A DNA stretch of 64,000 bases from an uncultured Campylobacterales bacterium (GTDB lineage: Bacteria; Campylobacterota; Campylobacteria; Campylobacterales; Arcobacteraceae): the NCBI GenBank assembly GCA_947494995.1, contig CANLWY010000001.1, positions 744,001 through 808,000 on the forward strand, written 5' to 3'. Both the position numbers and the translations under genes were made by a program. The notes below the pieces were generated by a model that saw nothing but the letters and a program-made list of their open reading frames with translations, had not been told where the DNA came from and did not search any database. Of the stretch, positions 26,345-35,068 are shown piece by piece. Within the stretch, counting starts at the first letter, position 1, and each line of letters starts with the position of its first letter.

Positions 26345-27908
26345 TTATCTTAAACCTATAAGTAAATTTTGTATGTTTGTCATTTGAGTCAAGATTGATT
26401 ATAACAAAGTTTTTATCACATATCTCTTTTACAATCTTTAGTCCTAACCCAAAACCGCCGCGGGAATCATTCTCTCTGTAGAAGTCATTAAAAATCTTAT
26501 CAGCAAACTCAATTTTGTCAGAGTTTGTTTTAACAGAGAATTCAACATTATCATCATTAAAATATGTAAGTCTTATATATATAGGAGATTTAGCATATGA
26601 ATATTTAATAGAATTAGATATATTATTATCAACAATTCTTTGAAGTTCTGTTTTATTAAATTTTATGTAGATGTCTTCATCTATATTTGTAATAAATGAT
26701 AAATCATTAGATGCTGCTACTCCATGAAAGAACTCTAATCTTTCATTTAAGAACTCTGTAAAACTAATATACTCTTTTGGATAATCAACTCTATCCTTTT
26801 TAATTAAATAAGATAAGTCATCATATATATATTGGATAATTTTTGTTCCACTTTCAATATTAGAGATATATTTATTGTTCGGTGTATGCATTTTTAATAA
26901 ATCTACATTTGTTCTAATAATTGCAAGTGGTGTATTTACTTCATGTACTGAGTTTTTCAAAAACTGTTTTTGTGAGTCGATTAAATTTTTAAGCTCTTTT
27001 GTTTGATGTTCAACAGTTTCTTCAAGATGGGAGTTTAAGTGTTGAAGCATATTGTTTTTGTCTTTTATATTATGTATTGCATCATAAGCATAGTTTGCAA
27101 TAACTTTAAACTCTCCAAAGATTAATCTATCTTGTTTAATTCTCATATCATCTTTTTGCGTTTCTTTAAAGTATTTACCAATCTCTTTTACATCATTTAC
27201 AATAAGAATGGTTGCATTTTTATAGATAAATACTGAGTACAGAACTAACATTATAGTTAAAGATAGAATTTGAAGGACATAGTTTGAAATTTTCTCATCA
27301 TACTCATATTTTTTCTCTTTTACAACCTTATCAATCTCATCTAAATATATTCCAGTTCCAATTGTCCAGTTCCAAGGCTTATATGATAAAGCATAAGAGA
27401 TTTTTAAAGCTTCTTTTTTTATTTCAGGTTTATACCAAATATATTGTACAAAACCTCCTTTATTCTCTTTTGAAACATCAATTATCTCTTTGATTACTTT
27501 TTTACCTGTAGGATCAGTGAATTCATAAAGATTTTTTCCAATATTCTTCTCTGAGATAGGATAATAGACTGATGTTCCATCAAAATCATATATAAAGACA
27601 TAATCATTTACATCTTTTGTATCTCTCATAAGTTCTATTGAGTTTAAAACATCATTTTGAATCTCTCGTTCACTTTTAATACCTCTAAATTGATTATGAT
27701 AATACTCTATAAACTTCAGAGTTTTCTTGATGTCTGCTTGAATTAGATCTTTTTGTTTATTCGAGAAGTCTGTTTTGATAATATCAATTTTTTCTTGGAA
27801 TTCATCAAAAGCATTTTCAATAATAATAAAAGTAAAAGATGAAGTTAAAATAACAATAAATACAATACTATATAAAATTAGATGGTATAAAGATTTTGCT
27901 TTTATCAT
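26325..27908 (-). CDS. Sensor histidine kinase with extracytoplasmic Cache domain
   Basis: 527 residues. An N-terminal membrane helix (LILYSIVFIVILTSSFTFII) and a second near 210-230 (YVLQILSLTIMLVLYSVFIY) bracket a periplasmic single-Cache domain with VFIYDFDGTSVYYP, GKNLYEFTDPTGKKVI and WTIGTGIYLDEID. Cache domains of this kind bind small carboxylates or amino acids. Then follow a coiled coil, the phospho-acceptor H322 in NSVHEVNTPLAIIR, N box DNNISNSIKYS and G box RGGFGLGLKIVKEI. It is co-transcribed with the response regulator. Acetate or a related acid as ligand is inferred from context only. Confidence 0.9.
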   Translation of the reverse strand: MIKAKSLYHLILYSIVFIVILTSSFTFIIIENAFDEFQEKIDIIKTDFSNKQKDLIQADIKKTLKFIEYYHNQFRGIKSEREIQNDVLNSIELMRDTKDVNDYVFIYDFDGTSVYYPISEKNIGKNLYEFTDPTGKKVIKEIIDVSKENKGGFVQYIWYKPEIKKEALKISYALSYKPWNWTIGTGIYLDEIDKVVKEKKYEYDEKISNYVLQILSLTIMLVLYSVFIYKNATILIVNDVKEIGKYFKETQKDDMRIKQDRLIFGEFKVIANYAYDAIHNIKDKNNMLQHLNSHLEETVEHQTKELKNLIDSQKQFLKNSVHEVNTPLAIIRTNVDLLKMHTPNNKYISNIESGTKIIQYIYDDLSYLIKKDRVDYPKEYISFTEFLNERLEFFHGVAASNDLSFITNIDEDIYIKFNKTELQRIVDNNISNSIKYSYAKSPIYIRLTYFNDDNVEFSVKTNSDKIEFADKIFNDFYRENDSRGGFGLGLKIVKEICDKNFVIINLDSNDKHTKFTYRFKINENTTS

Positions 27909-28009
27909 AAATAAACGTCCCTAAATAGTTATAATGAAGAATAACGCAATTTTGATAAAAAGTTTATAAGAAAATTAAAAAATGTGATTAATAATGTTAT
28001 TTAAGTAAG

Positions 28010-28086
28010 TGGCGCGGATGACGAGACTCGAACTCGCGACCTCCTGCGTGACAGGCAGGCATTCTAACCAACTAAACTACATCCGC
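28010..28086 (-). tRNA. tRNA-Asp (GTC), unit 1
   Basis: Minus strand cloverleaf starting GCGGATGTAGTTTAG, anticodon loop CTGTCAC, acceptor CATCCGC then G and encoded CCA. 77 bases. Identical to the tRNA-Asp at 28404-28480. Confidence 0.97.
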
Positions 28087-28124
28087 ACACTTAAATAAGT
28101 AAGAAGTACTTGTCAAGGTACTAA

Positions 28125-28200
28125 TGGTGGTCGATAGAAGACTCGAACTTCTGACATCTACCTTGTAAGGGTAGCGCTCTACCAACTGAGCTAATCGACC
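28125..28200 (-). tRNA. tRNA-Val (TAC), unit 1
   Basis: Minus strand GGTCGATTAGCTCAG start, anticodon loop CTTACAA, encoded CCA; 76 bases. Two bases separate it from the upstream tRNA-Glu. Confidence 0.97.
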
Positions 28201-28202
28201 GA

Positions 28203-28277
28203 TGGTGACCCCTAGGAGACTCGAACTCCTGTGGCATGGATGAAAACCATGAATCCTAACCGCTAGATGAAGGGGCC
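28203..28277 (-). tRNA. tRNA-Glu (TTC), unit 1
   Basis: Minus strand GGCCCCTTCATCTAG start, anticodon loop TTTTCAT, encoded CCA; 75 bases. Confidence 0.97.
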
Positions 28278-28310
28278 ATCGAAAAAAGATTTTATTTGTT
28301 TATAAAAAAT

Positions 28311-28386
28311 TGGTGACCCGTAATGGATTCGAACCATTGGCCACCTCCTTAAAAGGGAGATGCTCTACCAGCTGAGCTAACAGGTC
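28311..28386 (-). tRNA. tRNA-Lys (TTT), unit 1
   Basis: Minus strand GACCTGTTAGCTCAG start, anticodon loop CTTTTAA, encoded CCA; 76 bases. A substrate of MnmA, as is tRNA-Glu. Confidence 0.97.
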
Positions 28387-28403
28387 AATTGTAAAATAAA
28401 TAG

Positions 28404-28480
28404 TGGCGCGGATGACGAGACTCGAACTCGCGACCTCCTGCGTGACAGGCAGGCATTCTAACCAACTAAACTACATCCGC
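28404..28480 (-). tRNA. tRNA-Asp (GTC), unit 2
   Basis: Identical sequence to the copy at 28010-28086, encoded CCA. 17 bases upstream of tRNA-Lys unit 1. Confidence 0.97.
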
Positions 28481-28520
28481 ACACTAAATATTTAATAAGA
28501 AGTACTTGTCAAGGTACTAA

Positions 28521-28596
28521 TGGTGGTCGATAGAAGACTCGAACTTCTGACATCTACCTTGTAAGGGTAGCGCTCTACCAACTGAGCTAATCGACC
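28521..28596 (-). tRNA. tRNA-Val (TAC), unit 2
   Basis: Identical to the copy at 28125-28200. The spacer to tRNA-Asp also keeps an identical ~24-base stretch containing AGTACTTGTCAAGGTACT, which can fold into a small hairpin. Confidence 0.97.
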
Positions 28597-28599
28597 AAA

Positions 28600-28674
28600 T
28601 GGTGACCCCTAGGAGACTCGAACTCCTGTGGCATGGATGAAAACCATGAATCCTAACCGCTAGATGAAGGGGCC
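28600..28674 (-). tRNA. tRNA-Glu (TTC), unit 2
   Basis: Identical to the copy at 28203-28277, three bases from tRNA-Val. Confidence 0.97.
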
Positions 28675-28729
28675 ACTTGATAAACAAATAAAGTTTTAAA
28701 ATAACACGTAAGTTTTACACTCTTACAAG

Positions 28730-28805
28730 TGGTGACCCGTAATGGATTCGAACCATTGGCCACCTCCTTAAAAGGGAGATGCTCTACCAGCTGAGCTAAC
28801 AGGTC
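28730..28805 (-). tRNA. tRNA-Lys (TTT), unit 2, first gene of the cluster
   Basis: Identical to the copy at 28311-28386. It is the first to be transcribed, about 31 bases after the predicted start site. Confidence 0.97.
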
Positions 28806-28843
28806 ACTTGCATTTTAAGTTGTTCTTCTCAAAATGGACTGGA

Positions 28844-28849
28844 ATTATA
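28844..28849 (-). promoter_or_regulatory. -10 box of the tRNA cluster
   Basis: TATAAT on the minus strand in the context CCTATTATAATTCC, 38 bases before tRNA-Lys unit 2. It overlaps the region just after the pncC stop. Confidence 0.7.
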
Positions 28850-28861
28850 ATAGGTTTTTTT

Positions 28862-29371
28862 TTATTTGTCAAGAGTTTTTTGAAAAAATTTCAAAATTTT
28901 TTTCAAAGAGTATCTTGCCGCTTGATTTTGAACCTCTTTTCTATTCCCTTTAAAATGACAAATTTCTATGTTTTTCCCAAATGAATCGCCTATTATACCG
29001 ATAACTACAGTACCAACCGGTTTGTTTTTACTTCCTCCATTTGGCCCTGCTATTCCACTTACAGCAATTGCTAGATTTGCATTAAATTTTTTTATTACAC
29101 CCTCTAGCATCTCATCAACTACTTGAATACTCACTGCACCATTTTTTTCAAGAGTCTCATTTCTTACATTGAGTTCTTGATGTTTTATCTCATTTGAATA
29201 AGTTACTACAGCTCCATTAAATATATCAGATGAGCCAGAAACTTCTGTAATAAGTGAGGCTATTAATCCTCCTGTACAGCTTTCTGCACTTGTTATTGTT
29301 TTATTATGTTTTCGTAGAAGGTTTTGAAATTCAATCATTTCATTGTCTGTTAAAAGTTTAGAATAGTTCAT
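28862..29371 (-). CDS. pncC: Nicotinamide-nucleotide amidohydrolase (CinA C-terminal domain)
   Basis: Deamidates NMN to nicotinic acid mononucleotide in pyridine-nucleotide salvage. The 169 residues carry SAESCTGGLIASLITEVSGSSDIF (split signature: AESCTGG, GSSDIF), the VVTYSNEIK segment and AVSGIAGPNGGSKNKPVGTV split as SGIAGPNGG and KPVGTVVIGI. There is no N-terminal CinA (MoCF) domain, so it is a stand-alone PncC. The ATG at 29371 lies behind a hairpin that ends the mqo unit. Confidence 0.9.
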   Translation of the reverse strand: MNYSKLLTDNEMIEFQNLLRKHNKTITSAESCTGGLIASLITEVSGSSDIFNGAVVTYSNEIKHQELNVRNETLEKNGAVSIQVVDEMLEGVIKKFNANLAIAVSGIAGPNGGSKNKPVGTVVIGIIGDSFGKNIEICHFKGNRKEVQNQAARYSLKKILKFFQKTLDK

Positions 29372-29389
29372 TGTTAAAAGCTTTAGATT

Positions 29390-29416
29390 AAAGTATGGGA
29401 GTTAATCCCATACTTT
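29390..29416 (-). terminator. Hairpin after mqo
   Basis: AAAGTATGGGA, loop of five, TCCCATACTTT: a perfect 11-bp stem that starts at the mqo stop codon (29415-29417). It is followed by TAATCT only. It also forms most of the spacer to pncC, so it may act as partial terminator. Confidence 0.65.
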
Positions 29417-30776
29417 ATTTATTGTCGTCTGTTAATTCTTCTTTGAATCTAGCTTCATCGAATGTCAGGTTTAAATACTCTGCAACGATTTTGATATCTC
29501 TTTCTGCATTACCTAAACAAGATGTAGCTCCTGGAGATGGTGTCATATTAAATAGAATTCCATCACCTGGATTAATTGAAGCTTCTCCTAGCATTAGTTT
29601 CTGTTTATCTTTATCTAATACTTGAGGTCTAACTCCACCAAATCCAGTTGCATATTCAATATCATCTACACTTAAAGATGGAACGATCTTTTGTGCATCT
29701 TTTACGAATAGTTTTTTATTGATTCCTGGAATTTCAAATAAAAAGTTTTTAAATACATAGTTTCTAATATCTGAATCTTTTAATAAGTCCCAGAAAATTT
29801 TAATTGTATTTCCATCAATATTCATAGTTTTTAAACATTGACCTAATGTTGACATAATACCTTTATATCTCTCTAGTACTAATAGAGCTAAGGCAGTTGG
29901 TCCGAATCTAGTTTTTCCATCACAAAGAATATCAGGATCTCCATGAAGTGCAGCAAATGGAAGTTTTGGATTTTGTACCATATAAACTTTACCATTTAGG
30001 AATTCACCACTTGTAATATAGAATGATCCCGCCATTGATAAAGATCCCATATGTTTACCATATCCCATTTTATGAGCTAAGTATAATGAGTGTGCACCAG
30101 CATTTACAACTACGAAATCTGCAGTGAAAACTGAACCACTTGTAGTAGTTAGTTTGTATTTATCTCCAACTTTTTCAATTTCATCAATTTCTGCATTGTA
30201 GAAAATGTCAGTTGTTTTTCCTTCTTCTTCTTGTGCAGCACGTGCTAGTTCTTTTGTCATTTCTCCAAAATCTACTGTTGTGTACTCACTTTGAGTTCCC
30301 ATCGCAACAATTGGTTCTGGTCTATCTTTTGTTTGTTCTTTATCAGCATAAACTAGTTTTGGTTCATATTCTCTAATTTTTTCTTTATCCCATAACTCTA
30401 GATAGGGGAAAAGTTCTTTAAATTCTTCGTATCTGTTTTTAATAAATTCGCACTCTTTTTCACCAACACCTAAGGCCATTTTTTGGTGAGCGAACATAAT
30501 CTTTTCTTGAAGCCCTCTCATTAAGTTAAACTTTACAATCATATTTGCAGTTCTTTTTGTAATAGTTGCTTTCTCTAACGTATAGTTAGTTTCAATATCA
30601 CCAACGTGAATTGTTTGAGAATTACTTGTTCCTTTAGAGTTCAGAGTTGCTAAGTCCTCATATTTCTCTAGCATACAGATGCTTTTTGCATCAGTATATC
30701 TTGCTAATTCGTAGAAAAGTGCAGCACCAGAAATACCACCACCAACAATTGCTACTTCATAATGTTTTGTATCCAT
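29415..30776 (-). CDS. mqo: Malate:quinone oxidoreductase-like FAD enzyme
   Basis: Oxidises malate to oxaloacetate with electrons to the quinone pool at the membrane. The 453 residues start with the FAD-binding Rossmann motif VAIVGGGISGAALFYELAR (10-28) followed by MLEKYEDLA, then SQTIHVGDIETNY, VVNAGAHSLYLAHKMGYG, the substrate part FYITSGEFLNGKVYMVQNP and GDGILFNMTPSPGATSCLGNA. It resembles the Mqo-type protein of Campylobacter. Close relatives also include 2-hydroxyglutarate oxidases, so the substrate is likely but not certain. It stands alone, with an AGGGACG ribosome site. Confidence 0.82.
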   Translation of the reverse strand: MDTKHYEVAIVGGGISGAALFYELARYTDAKSICMLEKYEDLATLNSKGTSNSQTIHVGDIETNYTLEKATITKRTANMIVKFNLMRGLQEKIMFAHQKMALGVGEKECEFIKNRYEEFKELFPYLELWDKEKIREYEPKLVYADKEQTKDRPEPIVAMGTQSEYTTVDFGEMTKELARAAQEEEGKTTDIFYNAEIDEIEKVGDKYKLTTTSGSVFTADFVVVNAGAHSLYLAHKMGYGKHMGSLSMAGSFYITSGEFLNGKVYMVQNPKLPFAALHGDPDILCDGKTRFGPTALALLVLERYKGIMSTLGQCLKTMNIDGNTIKIFWDLLKDSDIRNYVFKNFLFEIPGINKKLFVKDAQKIVPSLSVDDIEYATGFGGVRPQVLDKDKQKLMLGEASINPGDGILFNMTPSPGATSCLGNAERDIKIVAEYLNLTFDEARFKEELTDDNK

Positions 30777-30987
30777 GTATTTTCGTCCCTATTTGTACTT
30801 TTATATTTCACATAAGATTTTAGCACATAACAAATTATGTTTTGATTCAAGTGTAATTAAAACTAAAAGAGTTTGCTAAAATATGCTTTATAGTAACATT
30901 TTATTGATTTTTCATTAATTAAAATGGTACCTAAATTATGTACAATAGAAATACAAAAAAATAGGATATGACATCAAACTTATATAT

Positions 30988-31005
30988 TTGTACATTTTTT
31001 GTACA
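30988..31005. repeat. Paired TTGTACA heptad, 11-bp period
   Basis: TTGTACA at 30988-30994 and 30999-31005 with spacer TTTT. It lies in the 271-base gap 30777-31047 between divergent mqo and the small cysteine-rich gene. Nothing else was found in that gap apart from the promoter of the small gene. Confidence 0.4.
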
Positions 31006-31036
31006 TAATTTTAAATAGAATTTAGCAAGTTTCAAA

Positions 31037-31042
31037 TATAAT
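31037..31042 (+). promoter_or_regulatory. -10 box giving a probable leaderless mRNA
   Basis: TATAAT six to seven bases before ATG 31048, so transcription would begin at the start codon. No ribosome site is present. Confidence 0.5.
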
Positions 31043-31047
31043 GAAGT

Positions 31048-31248
31048 ATGTTTGGATGGTTTAAATTAAAAAAATATAAAAAAAACAAAGAGATAAGAGT
31101 CTTTGTTTGTAAGCATTGTAAGTTTGTTTGTAAGGATTGTAAGGAGATGTACTGCATCTCGTGTTTTGCAAATCCTAATTTCGAATGCCCTAATTGTGGA
31201 AAAACAAATGCTTCTTATGATAAAAATTCTAATAAAAAAAATAGTTAG
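31048..31248 (+). CDS. Small cysteine-rich protein, probable zinc ribbon
   Basis: 66 residues with nine cysteines: CKHC, VCKDC, YCISC and FECPNC. The pairs are spaced like two treble-clef or zinc-ribbon knuckles. The N-terminus and tail are Lys/Asn-rich. VCKHCK-FVCKDCK arises from a 21-base tandem duplication (GTTTGTAAG-ATTGTAAG repeated). I do not recognise the family. A start codon lying at the predicted transcription start and the intact cysteine pattern support a real gene; function may be nucleic-acid or protein binding. Confidence 0.6.
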   Translation: MFGWFKLKKYKKNKEIRVFVCKHCKFVCKDCKEMYCISCFANPNFECPNCGKTNASYDKNSNKKNS

Positions 31249-31350
31249 AATTCTCAATTAAATAGACATAATATTAACTTAACTTTTATTTAGATATAAT
31301 CTGCGATTTATAGAAACACAACAATACTAGATAATTTAAGGTAATTAAAA

Positions 31351-34077
31351 ATGGATTACAAAGATAGTTTATTACTACCAAATACAAAATTCCCTATGAG
31401 AGGGAACCTTCCTCAAAATGAGCCAAAAAGATATAAACTTTGGGATGAACGAAAAGTTTATGACAGAATGAAGACAAACAGAAAAGGTGCTCCTTCATTT
31501 ACACTTCATGATGGACCTCCATATGCAAACGGTCACATACATATTGGACATGCATTAAATAAAATTTTAAAAGATATTATTGTTAAGTATCACTACTTTG
31601 ATGGTAAATCAGTTAGATATGTTCCAGGATGGGATTGCCATGGTCTTCCAATTGAGCAAAAAGTTGAAGAAAAAATTGGAAGTACAAAGAAAAAAGAGCT
31701 TCCAAAGTCAAAAATTAGAGAGTTATGTAGAGCACACGCAAGTAGATTTATTGATATCCAAAGAGATGAGTTTAAAAAACTTGGAGTAATTGGTGACTGG
31801 GAAAAGCCATACCTTACAATGGATTTTAAATTTGAAGCAAATATATATAGAGAGTTATGTGCAATTGCGAACCAAGGTCTTTTAGTTCAAAGAAGTAAAC
31901 CTGTATATTGGTCATGGGCAGCACAAACTGCACTTGCAGAAGCAGAAGTTGAGTATGAAGATAAAACATCTCCATCTATTTTTGTTGCATTTAAACATGA
32001 AAAACTTGATGCTTCTATGATTATTTGGACAACAACTCCATGGACACTTCCAGCAAATACTGGTATTGCTTTAAATGGTGAAGAAGAGTATGTATTAACA
32101 AGTGATAAATTTATTGTTGCAAAAAAACTTCATGCTTCTTTAGTTGAACAAGAAGTAATCTCAGGAGAAATTGTTGAGTCAATTTGTCCAAAAGAGTTAG
32201 AAGGAACTCATGCAATTAATCCTTTAAATGGCAGAGAGTCTAAGATTATCTTAGGTGAGCATGTTGAGATGGATGCGGGTACTGGTTCAGTTCATACAGC
32301 TCCTGGACATGGTGAGGATGACTATAAAGTTGGATTAAAATATGGTTTAGACGTATTAATGCCTGTTGATGCTGAAGGTAAATATGACGAAACTATTGTT
32401 AGAGAAAAACTATTTAATGATACTGATAAGTATCTTGGAGTTCATGTATTTAAAGCAAATGCATTAATTTTAGAAGAGCTTGGTGATGCTTTATTAAAAC
32501 ATCAAGATATTAGACACTCTTATCCACACTGTTGGAGAACTCATAAGCCAATTATCTTTAGAGCAACTAAACAGTGGTTTATCTCTATTGATGATGAGTA
32601 TGGGAAAGAGCAAAAAACTTTAAGAGAGAATGCTTTAAAAGTAGTAGAAGATTTAACTTTTTATCCTGAATGGGGAAGAAATAGATTAAAATCAATGCTT
32701 GATGGAAGACCTGATTGGTGTATCTCTAGACAAAGAGACTGGGGTGTGCCAATTGCTTTCTTTAGAAACAAAAAGACTGATGAAATTATCTTTGATGAAA
32801 AAGTATTAAACTACACAGCTATGATTTTTGAAATGAAAGGTTGTGATGCTTGGTATGATTTACCAATTGAGGAGTTATTATATCCAGGAAGTGGATATAA
32901 CCCACAAGATTTAGAAAAAACTATGGATATTTTAGATGTATGGTTTGATTCGGGTTCTACTCAAAATGCAGTATTAAGATCAAGAAATTATGATGCAGGG
33001 ACATTCCCAGCAGATATGTATTTAGAGGGAAGTGACCAACATAGAGGTTGGTTCCAATCTTCTCTTCTTACAACATTGGCTTCTTCTGAGATTGCTCCTT
33101 ATAAATCAATTTTAACTCATGGGTTTACAGTTGATGAAAAAGGTGAAAAAATGTCTAAGTCAAAAGGAAACGTAGTTGCTCCTGATAAAGTAATGAAGCA
33201 ATACGGTTCTGAGATTTTAAGATTATGGGTTGCCATGAGTGATTATCAGTCAGATTTAAAAATCTCTGATAATATCTTAAAGCAAAATGCTGAACTTTAT
33301 AGAAAGATTAGAAATACAGCTAGATTTTTACTTGCAAATGTAAGTGATTTAGAAGAGATTGTAGATGTTTCTAAAATGGGAATTCTTGATAAATGGATTT
33401 TAAATAGAGCTAAAAAGGTATTTGACGAAATTGAAGCAGCATTCTCTATTTATGAATATTCAAAAGGTTTAAATAGATTAAACAACTTTTTAGTTGTTGA
33501 TTTATCAGGAATCTATTTAGATGTTTGTAAAGATAGATTATACTGTGATGATAAGAATGATATTCATAGAATTGCATCTCAAAGTGCAATGGCAATGATT
33601 CTTAAAAAACTTATCTCTACTATTGCTTGTATCTTAACTTATACTATGGATGAGTTGATTGAATATGCGCCTGCATTTATTAAAGGTGATGCAAAAGATA
33701 TCTTTGATTTCCAAAAAGTAGATTTACCAGAAGTTGAATCTAATCTTAATGAAGAAATTTTATTATTTGCTAAAGAAAAGTTTAGTGAAGCTATTGATAC
33801 ACTTAAGAAAGATAAAATTATTAAAAATACTTTAGAGTTAGCAATATCTACTGATTCAAAAGATATTTTATCTTTAGAAAAGAGCGAAGTTGAAGATTGG
33901 TTCTTAGTAAGTTCAGTTTCAAATGAAGCACAAGATGATGTTCTTGCAAGTTTTGAAGTTGAAGGAAGTAAATTTACTGTAGCACTTTCAAAAGATGCTA
34001 AGTGTCCAAGATGTTGGAAATATACTTCAAAAGATGAAGAATCACTTTGTAGTAGATGTGATAGTGTATTAAATTAA
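31351..34077 (+). CDS. ileS: Isoleucyl-tRNA synthetase
   Basis: Charges tRNA-Ile. 908 residues, the usual bacterial length. HIGH is at 64-67 ([12 protein letters not shown]), the editing domain spans about 190-390 ([32 protein letters not shown]), the WISRQRDWG-type segment is [12 protein letters not shown], and KMSKS is at 600-604. The C-terminal zinc site CPRCWK...CSRC closes the protein. The adjacent 43-codon gene begins one base after the stop. Confidence 0.97.
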   Translation: MDYKDSLLLPNTKFPMRGNLPQNEPKRYKLWDERKVYDRMKTNRKGAPSFTLHDGPPYANGHIHIGHALNKILKDIIVKYHYFDGKSVRYVPGWDCHGLPIEQKVEEKIGSTKKKELPKSKIRELCRAHASRFIDIQRDEFKKLGVIGDWEKPYLTMDFKFEANIYRELCAIANQGLLVQRSKPVYWSWAAQTALAEAEVEYEDKTSPSIFVAFKHEKLDASMIIWTTTPWTLPANTGIALNGEEEYVLTSDKFIVAKKLHASLVEQEVISGEIVESICPKELEGTHAINPLNGRESKIILGEHVEMDAGTGSVHTAPGHGEDDYKVGLKYGLDVLMPVDAEGKYDETIVREKLFNDTDKYLGVHVFKANALILEELGDALLKHQDIRHSYPHCWRTHKPIIFRATKQWFISIDDEYGKEQKTLRENALKVVEDLTFYPEWGRNRLKSMLDGRPDWCISRQRDWGVPIAFFRNKKTDEIIFDEKVLNYTAMIFEMKGCDAWYDLPIEELLYPGSGYNPQDLEKTMDILDVWFDSGSTQNAVLRSRNYDAGTFPADMYLEGSDQHRGWFQSSLLTTLASSEIAPYKSILTHGFTVDEKGEKMSKSKGNVVAPDKVMKQYGSEILRLWVAMSDYQSDLKISDNILKQNAELYRKIRNTARFLLANVSDLEEIVDVSKMGILDKWILNRAKKVFDEIEAAFSIYEYSKGLNRLNNFLVVDLSGIYLDVCKDRLYCDDKNDIHRIASQSAMAMILKKLISTIACILTYTMDELIEYAPAFIKGDAKDIFDFQKVDLPEVESNLNEEILLFAKEKFSEAIDTLKKDKIIKNTLELAISTDSKDILSLEKSEVEDWFLVSSVSNEAQDDVLASFEVEGSKFTVALSKDAKCPRCWKYTSKDEESLCSRCDSVLN

Positions 34078-34078
34078 A

Positions 34079-34210
34079 ATGTTTGAACAAGAGATTACAC
34101 TAACATTTATATTTTCAACAATAGCTGTAATTTTAGCTTTTACAGCTATTGGTATTTTATATGTAAATAAAAAAGCAAAAAAGGTAGAAAAAGATAATGA
34201 TGCCATTTAG
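34079..34210 (+). CDS. Small single-span membrane protein, 43 residues
   Basis: ATG begins at 34079, directly after the ileS stop, and the reading is MFEQEITLTFIFSTIAVIL then AFTAIGILYVNKKAKKVEKD. It has one clear membrane helix followed by a basic, positive-inside tail. The stop at 34208-34210 overlaps the start of the NifU-like gene by 14 bases, which suggests translational coupling. It is too short for standard annotation, and I do not recognise a family. Confidence 0.6.
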   Translation: MFEQEITLTFIFSTIAVILAFTAIGILYVNKKAKKVEKDNDAI

Positions 34211-34475
34211 CGATGAAGATTTAAGACCACCAGTTGGTTCAATAATTAAGACAAAAATTGCTCCTATGCTTGCACGTGATGGAGGAGCAATTGCATTACT
34301 AGATATAATAGAAGGTAGAGTGTACGTTCAATTACAAGGTGCTTGTGTTGGATGTAGTGCAAGTGGTAGTACTTTGAAGTTTATTGTAGAAAAAGAGTTA
34401 AAAGCTGCGATTCATCCAGAACTTCAAATAGTAAATGTACCACAAGGTATGGAAGATAAATTACAGGAGCTTTAA
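34197..34475 (+). CDS. NifU-like iron-sulfur scaffold/carrier (Nfu C-terminal domain)
   Basis: A 92-residue Nfu domain that holds and delivers an Fe-S cluster. The diagnostic ACVGCSASGSTLKF motif (two cysteines, C-x-x-C) is at about 55, preceded by IAPMLARDGGAIALLDI. There is no A-type or NifU N-terminal domain. Two adjacent ATG codons (34197, 34200) could each start it. The order NifU-like, small protein, murE matches what I recall for Campylobacter (Cj1639-Cj1641). Confidence 0.9.
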   Translation: MMPFSDEDLRPPVGSIIKTKIAPMLARDGGAIALLDIIEGRVYVQLQGACVGCSASGSTLKFIVEKELKAAIHPELQIVNVPQGMEDKLQEL

Positions 34476-35068
34476 TGATTAATGAGAGTAGGCTATTAAA
34501 TGAAGCAAATGCTTTTTTTACACAAAAAGAGTTTGATAAAGCTTTATTTATATATTCACAACTATCATCAAACTTTCCAGATAATAAAGAGTACCCTATT
34601 TATGCACTTTTTTGTGATATAGCAAGTGAAGATGAAGAAAAAGCAATCTCTTTATATGACTATTTCTCAATTGTAAAAGATGAAGATATTGATGAAGCTA
34701 TCTCTTATGTAGAAGATGTTGTAAATGCTTATGATGGTGATGTAGATAAAATGATGGAAATTCTAGAAGAGTTAAACACTTCAACTGTTGACTCTTTGGA
34801 TGCAATAAAATATGAAGATTTTAAAAAACTTATAGCTTCAAGAGGTTCTTTTAGAGTAGCTTTTGAAGATATAATGTTTTCAACAAAAGTTGCTATTGAA
34901 AATAAAGAAGATTTCTTTGACTTTGTTGATAAATTAATTGAAAATGATTTTAACAATACTGCATATACATATTTAGATGGTTTTAATGAATATTTTTCAT
35001 ACGATACTAAAATAGAAGAATTATATAAGAAATTAGAAGAGAAGAATCTTGCAATTAATCATAAATAG
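34475..35068 (+). CDS. Hypothetical TPR-like acidic protein between nifU and murE
   Basis: 197 residues, highly acidic. The first ~45 residues look like one TPR hairpin (LNEANAFFTQKEFDKALFIY, SQLSSNFPDNKEY), followed by helical acidic sequence. There is no signal or membrane segment. It overlaps the nifU stop by one base and the murE start by 20 bases. The position is conserved between nifU-like and murE in Campylobacter; the role is unknown. Confidence 0.8.
   Translation: MINESRLLNEANAFFTQKEFDKALFIYSQLSSNFPDNKEYPIYALFCDIASEDEEKAISLYDYFSIVKDEDIDEAISYVEDVVNAYDGDVDKMMEILEELNTSTVDSLDAIKYEDFKKLIASRGSFRVAFEDIMFSTKVAIENKEDFFDFVDKLIENDFNNTAYTYLDGFNEYFSYDTKIEELYKKLEEKNLAINHK

Noticed and set aside
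28010-28805. tRNA cluster as an attachment site of an integrated element
   Set aside because: No integrase, no tRNA fragment repeats outside the cluster, and flanking genes are housekeeping.
30865-30895. AGCAT/AGCAA pair upstream of mqo on the minus strand
   Set aside because: The period is 10 bases and the match is partial; not counted as an acetate box.
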